In this document: in pieces, positions 11,589 to 20,255 of the stretch
How the letters are laid out: every line of letters begins with the position of its first letter
Position numbering within the stretch: the first letter of the stretch is position 1
Assembly: GCA_946803715.1 (NCBI GenBank)
Contig: CAMPET010000025.1
Coordinates: forward strand, 98,077-124,221
Source: Beroe ovata
Lineage: Eukaryota > Ctenophora > Nuda > Beroida > Beroidae
Length of the DNA: 26,145 bases
Direction: 5' to 3'
Made by a program: the position numbers and the translations under genes
Notes under the pieces: model-generated
Databases searched by the model: none
Told to the model about the DNA's origin: nothing
The model's input: the letters and a program-made list of their open reading frames with translations, nothing else

Positions 11589-14500
11589 ACGCGCGCACAC
11601 GCACACACACCTGATGCTGTGTTATGAACACTCAAAATTAATCAGCTGACGCTCCCTTTGAAATGAATTAGGGGGGCAGTCTATTGTTTAGAGAGTGTAA
11701 TAGAATAATTCCATGATTTCAGGCCCATACCACAAAGTTACAGTGACTGCGAAATGACACGCTTGTTCACTTCAAACAGTAAGAACTCATCTAACAGATG
11801 CAAGGAAAGTGCGAGAATTACGGTGAAATGCAATAACCATACAGTGGGCTTAGAGATTAGCTAGTGGCATTTACAAAAGTGGTATTTAACGGTCTTCAAA
11901 TCAATCTTTCGTCTGTGGTAAACACTGCAAAATAATCACATACGATACAACATAAGTATTTATCTTATGGTTACCGAGTGTTAATAGTACGTTGAGTGAA
12001 GTGTCAACATGCCGAAGAATGCTATACTCGGTCAGCAGACCCAGTCAAACTCTATTGTAAGCAGACAAAGATCAATAACATGTTGTATCCCTCCAACCTA
12101 TCCCATTTGATAATAGCTCACACTGTATAGGCGAATGATTTTGCAGTATTTGATCTTGATGAAAAGTTCTCGCAAATGAGGTCATTATAGTGATTAGTGG
12201 CATTAATAACATTAAATGGTCAGACACCTGTTCAATGAGTTGACAGTTATGATAAGAGAACTGGAAAAGTGTGGAATCGTTGCATTCGAAAAAACTTAAC
12301 AATTACATTCGAACAAAAGCAGGGCAAAAGTTCTATGACCCAAAATATTTACCATTTAAATGGAAAATCAATGCAAGGAATTGCAAACATGTATCATTTT
12401 CTTTCCCATAGAATCCCACACTTGAGCATCTGGCGCATGCCGGCTCTAAATCAACAGTTTTTATGCTCACAATACACAGGTCTGAGGCCAAAAGGGCACA
12501 ACAGGCCAACTATTATGCAGCTGCATGAAATCAGCTGAGGATTCCTTCAATAAATGAAACTTTCGAATCGCATTGCTCCTCAAGTAACGAAGTTAACTCA
12601 GATCAATTTACATGTCATATAAATAAACTAATCCGGAGGCGGCTAATGCATAATTAATGAATGCAATAAACTGTGTTCTGACAATTAATTAAGTCATACG
12701 ACTAACAATTGCCGTGAGTCATATACCGTTGTTCAGATGAGATAACTGGTAGCGGCAAGGCTTTGATATGGACCATATCAATTACTCAATCACCATACAA
12801 TTACCGGTTAGTAACTATAAGGGATACAACTTTTATTGTTACATGAAAATTTTCAATTAACTATCGATAAACTATCGATAGACTATCGTTTGCTTTGCTC
12901 AAGAGTGTGTTAGTGCCAGTGAGGGGGCACCGGGGAAAATATTCCCTTGCCCAAGAGCTCCCAATTTCCGCGATATCATTCAATTTGATACCAGATGGGA
13001 TACGCGGAGATAATTCACCCCTAAATTCTGAGTAGCTAGAAGGGTCAAAGGTTGAATTTTCGTTGATTACTATGCTCATCTAATTGCTGTTATGCAAGTA
13101 TATTCAAATGCAGCTGGAATTTCGAATGTAATCAATTATTACATTTTCGAATGGTAGTCCACTGTAACCGATCAAGTAGCTGTGATTATCCAGCATGTAT
13201 TGTGGGGGGGGCGCGGCTCAACGCGCCGCGCATAGCAAATGCGAGCGATTAAGATCTACATATTCAAATGTCGCAGCGCGTACCTGACATGTTTTAGAAA
13301 ATTGTGACTGGGCGAAAACTTACTTGAGAAGCGGTTCTATTTCCCATCTTAACGCCAAATCTCTGATCTCATCTGCCGTAAGTTCGTCATTAGACAATCG
13401 ATAGTTCAGATCACCAATCCATATCACCGTATCACACGGTTTAAGCGTGTTGTTATCGTCATTGTTGAACCTGGAAAATATCAGAGTTTCAAACGCGAGC
13501 CGCATTATTTCCAACTTTGGACCTCAAGTTCGATAACATTTTAATTTACCGCATCTTGGAAAATATATCTCGGTAATCCTGATTCCTCCTATCGACCATT
13601 TCTTGGTGAGCTGCCAAATGTGAGTTAACAAATGCAATGGTTGTCATGCCAATGTCAATCTTTATTGACACGCCCCCTTTGTTTCCTGTAGAAACCACAC
13701 ATTTCATCACTCTTGTAAAACAACGGCACAACAAATAATCCACTTACAAAAACGTTGCCCGAAAATTGGGAATCAAAATAGCATCGGTCAACATGAGAAA
13801 CCAATTGCAAAATGCAGTTACCCCCTTCTACATACCTAACATTCCCATAATGCCAGTACTGACGTACCCAACCGATACATCACTAACACGGGGCATAAGA
13901 GAATCCCTGACAAAAACCACAAGGAGGATACCGACCAGTCGGATGTGTTTTAGTTGAGTGTAGGACACACCCCTCGGCAAACCGGCCCGTATCTTCTCCA
14001 TCCATTTCTAGAGGGTATAGGATTCAATTGGAGACATGGAGACATCAACTGAGACATAGAGACGTGGATTGAGACAGTACAACAATGACATTGTGTTATT
14101 TTATTGCCGGGAATGCGTTCAAGAGTATCACGACTCTTGTTCAAATATTTACAGTGAGTAGTAGCAACAGAACAGATAGATAGTGGATAATTCAGACCAT
14201 GTTTAGATAGATCAGTGTGGTGTTGAACATCAGCATCAATACGAATCAACAAGGAAGTGAAATAGATTCAATAATCAACATGACGTAAACAGAATCAAGT
14301 GTAATCTTATACCACAGTCGTTGGAATGAATGACGTATCACACATTGAATACACGTGCATTGAGTACTATACATGTTTTACTAGGATTAGAGTGAGTGTG
14401 GAATACTCTGTACACTAACCAGTTCCTGACTGCTATCCCTCAGGATGAGTGTCTCAGGACTCAGGTCTAGCTCCTGAAAGCCAACACAAATGACATCTGC

Positions 14501-16118
14501 TGACTTGTCATCAACTGACAACAGAGTGTCGAGGTTTTCTGGGGGAGAGAGAAGAGCTGTCACTGGATTGAATAGTGGCTGATGTTCAGACAGCGAATAA
14601 ACAGTGAACAATGAAGTGGATGAGCTTCACATCCCCAGACATCAGTTAATATGAGACATGATGTCGCTTCCTACCTGTTGGCATTTGTCCATTGACATTC
14701 CACGTGACACACAGGACACGACACGTTTGCAGATCAGTGTAATCATTCTTCCGCTGGCTCAGTACTCGGTGCACTGCAGTTTCCCTTCCATACGTTATGC
14801 CTGTGTGAGTTGTAACCTGATACAGCAGTATTCTCACAATGTGGGTTCACAATGTGGGAGTGAGGTTATGCTCACTTGCTCACTTTAATATGGCTCTCTA
14901 GAACTGTAGGTCTAATGTGCTTCAAAACTGGCATAATCTAAGTGCTTCGCACAGACACAAGTTCAGAAATAACCCACGCCTGAATAACTTTATTTACATA
15001 AGGAATAAATACATCGCCGTCAGTCGTGACACTACCTGACTCATAGAACCAAAATCTTCAACCTCATACCTTCTGTTAACACTGATCCACAATGCATTCC
15101 TACTGCAGACATCACTTTCACACAATATATTGTATACACTATACACGCCACTACATGATACATTAAATACATCACTAAACAGTATACATTAACACATCGC
15201 TATACATTATACACATCACTATACATTATACACACTACTATACATTATCAACACTGCTATACATTAAACACTGCACATCACTATACATTATAAACATCAC
15301 TATACATTATACACATGAGTGTACAAAGTATACTCACAATCTTGTAGAACGTTATATCGAATACTCAAATCATTTGAGGAACTCGCATCACCACTCAGGA
15401 CCAAAGTAATGTCCTCTGGCAAGATCAAAGGAATTGTTTCGGCGCGAGTATTCAGCAAGGTCATTATGAGAATTAACTAATTAATGAGACGCAGTAATAG
15501 AAAAGTAGAGCAATGATCTTAAGGTTTGAGTAGTAGAGTAAAACGTAGAGTTCATACCGTGCCGCAGTTTTGTAGCCTTAAACGATTGTATAAAACTTTC
15601 TTCTGATCATGCTTGAATATGAAGCGGTGAATTGGGATTATCATCTTTCAGTGATTTGCATAATCGGGAGTAATAATGAGCATTTGAACTTGAATCATTT
15701 TAAATTCTTTACATTACCAAACGTAATTCGCCTGAGATGTGCGTTTGGAAACGGGGCATACCGATTTCAATGAAACTGGAGTGCCTGTCTGAGAGGGGAA
15801 CAATGTCCCATGTGGTGTCAATAGTGGGTTTGGTGTCAGTGAGAAGTGGGCTCTGGGACCGGTTTACTGAGAGGTATACGAGACCTTGATTGTAGTACAG
15901 ACCGCTTTGTGTATTTGCATACTCTACAGAATTAGTAGGCCTCACTATTATAATTATTTGCAACTAGAACTGGCATTTTCTCGACGGAATCAGAATTTAC
16001 TGTGTTCATGTATCATGAAATGGAAAATCTTGGCAATTTGCCATTTACCTGATGAAACAGCTGTCGTCCTGGGCCGGGGCTCAAGCTCATCGAAATCCGA
16101 GCTAGAATAGTCTATCAT
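7110..16118 (-). CDS. OCRL: OCRL/INPP5B-type inositol polyphosphate 5-phosphatase, 16 exons
   Basis: Removes the 5-phosphate from PI(4,5)P2 and related lipids on endosomal and Golgi membranes. Exons run 16049-16118, 15762-15884, 15338-15415, 14675-14800, 14420-14538, 13836-14007, 13550-13685, 13324-13470, 9878-9975, 9577-9713, 9356-9469, 9002-9108, 8726-8885, 8343-8495, 7818-7944, 7110-7537. They join in phase to 764 residues (human OCRL 901). A short N-terminal part replaces most of the PH domain. The catalytic domain shows WNVNGQ (124), GFQELDL (152), NKGGV (231), NSHLAAH (250), WIGDLNYR (292), PAWCDRILW (370) and SDHKP (398). An ASH domain (about 440-570) and a C-terminal RhoGAP-like domain (about 580-760) follow. 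The RhoGAP part lacks the usual arginine-finger context, as in vertebrate OCRL. LLDIE (575-579) fits a clathrin box, at the place of LIDLE in OCRL. No C-terminal CaaX is present. The gene may be pro-orthologous to both OCRL and INPP5B. Confidence 0.95.
7586..7660. repeat. 25-bp tandem repeat, three copies, in OCRL intron 15
   Basis: The unit cagcaatcggttactattag plus tgact is repeated head to tail. A partial, more diverged copy lies upstream near 7570. The array lies just inside the intron before the last OCRL exon on the minus strand. Confidence 0.8.
7693..7782. repeat. Foldback inverted repeat, perfect 19-bp arms
   Basis: GTGCAACGTGCATTAATGT (7693-7711) is exactly the reverse complement of 7764-7782. 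A third, internal copy of the inner half (gtgcattaatgtcaatgtca, 7720-7739) lies between the arms, so alternative hairpins are possible. The outer flanks (gtaactttgggg and cccccgtaac) are also partly complementary, which extends the symmetry to about 7678-7794. It lies in OCRL intron 15 next to the 25-bp tandem repeat. It could be a small foldback or MITE remnant or an intronic RNA hairpin. Confidence 0.8.
7989..8235. repeat. Long complex (TG)n/(TGTC)n tract in OCRL intron 14
   Basis: About 250 bp are built from TG dinucleotides interrupted by TC, CC and TTTG units. It fills much of the intron between OCRL exons 15 and 14. In the OCRL transcript (minus strand) it reads as a CA-rich tract. Open frames across it, such as strings of Cys-Val, are artefacts of the repeat. 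Confidence 0.9.
9125..9330. repeat. Degenerate repeat built on gtagaacacacacgtgat in OCRL intron 11
   Basis: Copies of a 30-45 bp motif (tgtagagtacacacatg, tgtagaacagaaccaatg, tgtagaacacacacgtgat, tgtagaatacacatgg) recur through the intron between OCRL exons at 9356-9469 and 9002-9108. Copies are strongly diverged. Several contain CACGTG. Confidence 0.6.
9491..9576. repeat. (CA)n tract filling OCRL intron 10
   Basis: CA repeats with short interruptions make up most of the 107-bp intron at 9470-9576. On the OCRL sense (minus) strand the intron begins GTGGGTGTGTGTGTG, so the RNA carries a UG-rich tract that starts at the 5' splice site of the exon encoding PAWCDRILW. Confidence 0.9.
10411..11358 (-). 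CDS. Orphan rhodopsin-class (class A-like) GPCR nested in an OCRL intron
   Basis: A single-exon frame of 315 residues from the first true ATG at 11358-11356. The open frame extends nine codons upstream without another ATG. Seven hydrophobic segments can be traced. TM1 is about residues 24-47, with the conserved-type Asn in VLANLIL (N40). TM2 carries LNMLD (D67). TM7 ends with NPFVY (277-281), the NPxxY motif, followed by a charged helix-8 stretch ([12 protein letters not shown]). The N terminus has two NIS glycosylation sequons. Departures from the family are no clear DRY (the TM3 end reads GLRMV), no typical TM4 tryptophan and no CWxP in TM6 (ALWC). The tail has Cys residues that could be acylated. 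An acceptor-like ctactactacag lies 4 bp before the ATG, so a 5' UTR exon may exist upstream. Ligand and subfamily cannot be told. Confidence 0.85.
   Translation of the reverse strand: MMNISSMVNISDIAEKRGRSSAVFCIPIGNVVSVLGVLANLILISFLVKRVRQSLGDKLLLCLNMLDTVVCILTIAGLSILQYGDMKTMSWVTFVLQEYYTMLVQLSGLTTCFLCGLRMVSILFPFHNISHVKVYVIFGFLSLYIVVRKLSMLHSNSGLTKAAYVLDSEGAISIMLQISVFEVGAMVIFVSVCSGICVVKLYRKNTDDGCTHQETGGDTRVHRKATQMVLILCALFVILNALWCVMLFVTMSIDRGDDVALVKMITYLPMTVNSSANPFVYFTRNREIREYVMNLMRSRPRKEGPCMPKCSICIT
11537..11612. repeat. (CA)n microsatellite in OCRL intron 8
   Basis: More than 20 nearly uninterrupted CA units are followed by cgcgcgca variants. The tract lies about 180 bp upstream of the nested GPCR start codon. 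Confidence 0.95.
15119..15320. repeat. About 20-bp minisatellite (catcactatacattatacac) in OCRL intron 3
   Basis: Roughly nine degenerate copies of a unit near catcactatacattatacac, with indels such as aacactgctatacattaaac. The array lies between OCRL exons at 15338-15415 and 14675-14800. It ends about 15 bp from the splice donor of the upstream exon. Confidence 0.75.
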
Positions 16119-16551
16119 TGTCTACATCATGATTGGCTCATGTTTCATGACATAACTCCATCGACATGCAGCTCTGAGATAGTGGCAATTTCAATGAGGA
16201 ACTTCATAGGAAGGTTCCTGTAATCGTTAGTCAAATGCAAAGAGTTTTCACAGGAACTCAACGATCAAAAATTCACTGCCTTTAGTGGAAAAGTACACGG
16301 TTTACACGTATGATAAATCACTAAGCGGTAGTGTAAATATTACACAGAATGTACACTGTACAGTGTATATTGTACAGTTTTATTGTATAAATGCATGAAT
16401 AAGAACAACAAATGTCATACGATGAGCACTGTGCTGACACACACACACTCTCCAATGCATAATTATCACATATAATCACAAATATAGGTATATATTATGC
16501 AAAACAAGAGATTGGCTGTGACGTCACACTGTGAGTGTGACAAAATCCTAA
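16119..16551. other. Intergenic spacer FANCF-OCRL
   Basis: This 433-bp AT-rich spacer must hold the FANCF 3' end and the OCRL promoter. On the minus strand AATAAA occurs at 16384-16379, about 170 bp past the FANCF stop, and is a candidate poly(A) signal. A perfect 16-bp palindrome, TACACTGTACAGTGTA, lies at 16352-16367. No gene was recognised. Confidence 0.6.
16511..16526. promoter_or_regulatory. Composite ATTGG (CCAAT) plus perfect CRE TGACGTCA
   Basis: ATTGG (16511-16515, CCAAT on the minus strand) lies 3 bp from the full palindromic CREB/ATF site TGACGTCA (16519-16526). It is about 400 bp upstream of the OCRL ATG and 26 bp past the FANCF stop. An NF-Y/CREB type promoter element for OCRL is a reasonable inference. 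The distance to the OCRL start and the overlap with the FANCF 3' UTR are cautions. Confidence 0.45.
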
Positions 16552-17619
16552 TTATCCTTGCTCCAAAACGTTTAGACGTAACCGTTTTTGGGTTTCGTGA
16601 AGATCTGAAGTAATTGTTAGATAGTTGAGATAAGTTTCAGCAAGCGCCGCGAACCTTGAATTCCCTCGTAAAGTCGCCAAAAGACTTTCGACAATGTAGC
16701 CGCATTTCGAAGCGTGCAAAATGACTAAATGCTCGGATAATAGCTGTAAATTTTCCCTGTAGGTTGAAGAGAGGTTACAATCAGATACACTGAATATGAG
16801 ATCCGAACCGAGTTTGTTCTCATCTTCCTGCTGTCTACATGATTTGTTTTCAAGAAACAGATTGTCTATACTGTAGTTTGTTACGAGGTCAAACAGCTTC
16901 ATGATGTACAGGACGTGAAGTTTACAAAATCCTGGATTAGCTGCTGAACACTTCACAACATCTCGTATAGGCGATATGGACCACAAGTCAGACCCGAAGT
17001 TCTGTAACCACTCCACCATGTAGCTCCTAACAGCATCAGAACCCGCCAAGAAACATCTGATGAAGAGACTCGGTGATTTCTCGCTGACATTGTAAACTCG
17101 AGTAAGGAGTGTGGTCATTGCACGCTGAGGTGCTGTTGTTACGTTTGGACAGTTGGCATGGAAAGTCTTAGCTTCTTCAATAGTGTCACAGATAGTAGTT
17201 ACCACATGTGACATGTACTGTGCATCATCTTCAGTGGTATTGCCAATGTTCAGCATGCAATTGAAAATTTGTGTGTTTTTCTTGTGATTTGCTGGGGTTG
17301 AGGAACCCTCAAGAAGATTTTGATTGAAATTACAATTACTCCTCAATGCGCACAAGAGGAAGTCTTTACAAGTTTGCAGAAATGAAAAGCCGAAAAGGTT
17401 AATAAGTATACAGTTTCGGTATGCTAACTTCTTCAGTTCGACATCCATTAGCTTTGCAATCTTATCCTTGGACACATATGCTGTATATATCTGCTGATGA
17501 TGGTCAGCCCAGTTGAGTGCTTTGCAGAGATTATCTGCAGTCCAGTTTGATGCCCTTGATGAGTGAGCAACTTCAAGAATATGAAGAAAAGTGTCAGCGT
17601 TTTTGATGACTTTATCCAT
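16552..17619 (-). CDS. FANCF: FANCF-like Fanconi anemia core complex subunit, single exon
   Basis: An intronless frame of 355 residues, close to human FANCF (374), which is also intronless. FANCF is an adaptor in the nuclear Fanconi core complex that monoubiquitinates FANCD2-FANCI at interstrand crosslinks. The N-terminal region aligns best. The spaced pattern F-x2-(I/L)L-x-V-x2-S...W...AL-x-WA-x4-I is shared (FLHILEVAHSS and ALNWADHHQQIY here; FSELLAVSSTT and ALQWARYLRHIH in human). A later YMVEWL stretch resembles the human VLVHWLLG region. The rest is helical and poorly conserved, as expected for this fast-evolving family. The start has a strong context, CACCATGG. The COMMD4 stop is 320 bp upstream. 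The call rests on recalled motifs without a profile search; a different helical-repeat protein cannot be excluded. Confidence 0.72.
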   Translation of the reverse strand: MDKVIKNADTFLHILEVAHSSRASNWTADNLCKALNWADHHQQIYTAYVSKDKIAKLMDVELKKLAYRNCILINLFGFSFLQTCKDFLLCALRSNCNFNQNLLEGSSTPANHKKNTQIFNCMLNIGNTTEDDAQYMSHVVTTICDTIEEAKTFHANCPNVTTAPQRAMTTLLTRVYNVSEKSPSLFIRCFLAGSDAVRSYMVEWLQNFGSDLWSISPIRDVVKCSAANPGFCKLHVLYIMKLFDLVTNYSIDNLFLENKSCRQQEDENKLGSDLIFSVSDCNLSSTYRENLQLLSEHLVILHASKCGYIVESLLATLRGNSRFAALAETYLNYLTITSDLHETQKRLRLNVLEQG

Positions 17620-17939
17620 GGTGAATCATTTTACATGCATTTTCACATTGAGCAGTCCTTGACATCGCTGCCTTTTATGACAATTTTGATTTGATTAATA
17701 CTGTAAGTTGACACATATCGCATTGTTTGAATTCATATTCTTTGCACATCATAATATACTGTAGCAGAACTCACAAAGAAATAGTGTAATCAAAAATTAG
17801 ATGTTTATCGACACGAATTATAACAAAAACAAAACCATAGAGTACAAAATACCCATAAATCATATTAAAAAAGGTTATTGGCAATCAATGTCAACAGATG
17901 AAACTTTAATGCGGAATAAATTGTTGCAACTTCATGACA

Positions 17940-18800
17940 TTATAATTTTATGTTTTTGATGAGTTTCGAAGCAGTCTTAAGTTCACTGATAATAACATCA
18001 AGCTTTGCTACAGTCACAGTACAAGGAACATCGTTGATTGTCAGATTAACCATTGCTTCGTCAATAGGACCATGTTTAGAACTGTGTGCTATGTAGTCAA
18101 CATCCCTGAAATACAATGCAGCGTGAAATACAATGTAGCGTGACCTTTTCAATCAATGTTTCACGAAGTTATCATCAAGATAATACATATAAGGTTACTT
18201 TGCTTCACATTCGCCAACCACCAGCATACCATTTCAACGTTGGTGCTGGATATCTCAGACTAGACTTTCTCAGAACATCTCTAGCTTTTTGAGAATGATC
18301 CGTATACGCTTTGGTGAGGGCTCCAGCATGTTCCTGAATCCATTTTCCAGTGAAATCGTTCGGATATGGGATAACTATAATTGGTGAAAGTTAAGTGCTT
18401 AGAATTCGTACCTTTGGGAATCCAAGTTGTTGAAGTTCACTGTCAAGAGAAGTGGACTCGACATCATTCCTAAGAGCACTTTGTAAGATGAATGTCAATC
18501 CAGAGACAAGTGCCTTTACATCGGATAATGTGAACATCCCATTATCAATTAACTTCGTAAACACCTCATACTTGATAAATTCTTCTTCTATATGATTCAA
18601 TACCTGATGGACAGGAATTCAAAATAAACTTGGGATTGCAAATGTTTGAAAATGTCCATGATACAATAATGACGAACGATAGTTATCCTTACTTGGACGC
18701 AGATCAGTTTCAACTTGACTGATGAAAGTTTGGAGATTGTTGAAATTTCAGCTAGCACCCAGTCAGGACAGTCCTCTCCACCACGGAATCTGAACCTCAT
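17940..18800 (-). CDS. COMMD4: COMM domain-containing protein 4, four exons
   Basis: Exons 18693-18800, 18412-18603, 18230-18333 and 17940-18105 join in phase (0, 0, 2) to a 189-residue protein; human COMMD4 has 199. The N terminus, [20 protein letters not shown], is nearly the human COMMD4 signature, and SSVKLKLIC and [10 protein letters not shown] also match. The C-terminal COMM domain begins around the tryptophan in KWDVDY and ends in [18 protein letters not shown] proteins form the ten-member ring of the Commander complex with CCDC22/CCDC93, which recycles endosomal cargo; COMMD4 is one fixed member. The ATG is only 144 bp from the TRMT6 stop upstream. Confidence 0.95.
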
Positions 18801-18944
18801 GGCCGCTGTTCAAGTTTAGAATCAAAACAGCTGTGGTGGCTGCAGTGAAGCCATTAAAAGATCATTAAAAGCAAACAGTGCACCCATGAATCTGATGAAA
18901 TTACTTAGATGGGGTCGATATTGCAAATAAAAAGTTAAAATAAT

Positions 18945-20255
18945 TTACACAGCATTCGCAGCAACTACTTCAGATAGTCTGATTTTCTTTGAACAATGAA
19001 CTTCACTATCTGAGGAAAGTGTTAACTTAGAATCATGACTCTTCTCACAAAGCAGAGAATCATGTCCATGTTGGAATATTCCATCAACCAATTTCAGACA
19101 GCTCAGAATAAACCCACCACCTGTTTGCATGCGCATATCAGGTCTTGTTCTACCTGGAAGAACTGTCACTTCTCTGAACCAATGATCCACAACAGTGAGT
19201 TCTGAACACCCTTTCTTATGAACAAAGTCGGCACATGTAAGAACGACTGATAAATACTGAGTATGAATAACAAGTGTTGCTGAAGATTTTAGGCTATCCC
19301 AAAGTAATTCTAGAACTGGCAGTGGGTCATAAGTAGCTGAAATTATGAGGCTATCAAACTTTTCAGATTTAAGTATTGACAGACTTGTCATATATTGTGG
19401 CAATTCTACCTCAAGTTCTTTTGTTCTTCTCTTCTTTAATTCAATTTTCCAATTCTTCTTATCATCATCAAGTCCTTCATAGTCCGAATCTGACTCATCT
19501 GTGCCCTTTGATGCATCTGCTTGCAACTGATTAAGAAACTTAACAGGATAATATATCAGGGCATTGAGCTGTTCTAATGGGAGATCTAACCACCTACAAA
19601 ACTTGACATGAGGAACTTTCTGATCAAATACTTGGACCACTGTTCCACTCTCAGTAGCTCTTTGAGCAACAGCACTAGTGATCAGGTCATCTATACATTC
19701 AACTACTATAACTTTTGAGCCAGACCAAACATTTGAACTGTTCAATATCTTGCTAAGAATATCTGGCCTTAGTTTACTTGTAGGTGAAGTGCAGAAAAGT
19801 CTTATTGAGGGTTTCTTTACAATGATATTTGGTTGATGTTTATTTATTTTCTTTTTCAGCCATTTAACTTTGGAGAACTGAGTCTTTTCCTTAAATGTTA
19901 CACTATTCTCAGCTATAGATCTAACAATTTCACTACCAGCTACTCCTTTAGTCTTCATTCCTTCAATATCATCTTGAGAAAGAGTTTGAGTAGATCCATC
20001 ATCTCTAATGAATTCATTTGTTCTATCACAATTTTCAGCAGGCTCATTGAATTGATCTTCATCTTTACTAATGCAAATAAGTTTTTGATTAAATATGGTA
20101 TATGACTGCCCAAAATGTTGCCCAATCAGATGATCAGCATTGAAAGGTAGGGATTTCAGTTGAACAAGTTGGTTTCGTGGCACCTTTATACATTTCAGGT
20201 CAGCAGTTTTAGAGTTGATTAGAACAACATGTTTTCCAGATTCAACTAAGGACAT
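18945..20255 (-). CDS. TRMT6: tRNA (adenine(58)-N(1))-methyltransferase non-catalytic subunit TRM6
   Basis: A single-exon frame of 436 residues (human TRMT6 497). It encodes the non-catalytic subunit that, with TRMT61A, forms the heterotetramer making m1A58 in the T-loop of tRNAs. Gcd10-family hallmarks are visible. HLIGQHFGQSY near residue 42 corresponds to NVIGHSYGTAF. The strongest block, DDGSTQTLSQDDIEGMKTKG followed by ENSVTFKEKTQFS (about 85-130), matches the human DDGKSQKLTQDDIKALK and ENSTTFRDKTEF. KPSIRLF follows, and RPDMRMQTGGGFILS near the end corresponds to HPKLLMSGGGGYLLS. An acidic insert (DESDSDYEGLDDDKK) and a basic KKRR segment replace the longer human linker. The gene is AT-richer than SHANK next door and intronless. 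The start is the first ATG; nothing upstream suggests another exon. Confidence 0.95.
   Translation of the reverse strand: MSLVESGKHVVLINSKTADLKCIKVPRNQLVQLKSLPFNADHLIGQHFGQSYTIFNQKLICISKDEDQFNEPAENCDRTNEFIRDDGSTQTLSQDDIEGMKTKGVAGSEIVRSIAENSVTFKEKTQFSKVKWLKKKINKHQPNIIVKKPSIRLFCTSPTSKLRPDILSKILNSSNVWSGSKVIVVECIDDLITSAVAQRATESGTVVQVFDQKVPHVKFCRWLDLPLEQLNALIYYPVKFLNQLQADASKGTDESDSDYEGLDDDKKNWKIELKKRRTKELEVELPQYMTSLSILKSEKFDSLIISATYDPLPVLELLWDSLKSSATLVIHTQYLSVVLTCADFVHKKGCSELTVVDHWFREVTVLPGRTRPDMRMQTGGGFILSCLKLVDGIFQHGHDSLLCEKSHDSKLTLSSDSEVHCSKKIRLSEVVAANAV

Larger units (their letters stand above)
9976..13323. other. OCRL intron 8, 3.35 kb, containing a nested gene
   Basis: This is by far the longest OCRL intron. 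It starts at the donor AA|GTAAGT beside 13324 and ends at the acceptor attcgcag|G beside 9975. It holds a GPCR gene on the same strand (10411-11358), a (CA)n tract (11537-11612), a short GCGC run near 10088-10101 and repeated CTATCGATA-type units near 12860-12890. An unplaced open frame at 12861-13079 (-) resembles nothing known. The rest is AT-rich without recognised genes. Confidence 0.8.

Noticed and set aside
12861-13079. 72-residue minus-strand frame with an ATG in OCRL intron 8
   Set aside because: No recognisable domain, no good flanking splice sites tied to a gene, and it sits beside repeated CTATCGAT units. It cannot be supported as a gene.
16352-16367. 16-bp palindrome TACACTGTACAGTGTA as a regulatory site
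   Set aside because: It is perfect, but lies in AT-rich DNA with many TGTAC/GTACA words (as also near 24870-24930). There is no evidence beyond symmetry.
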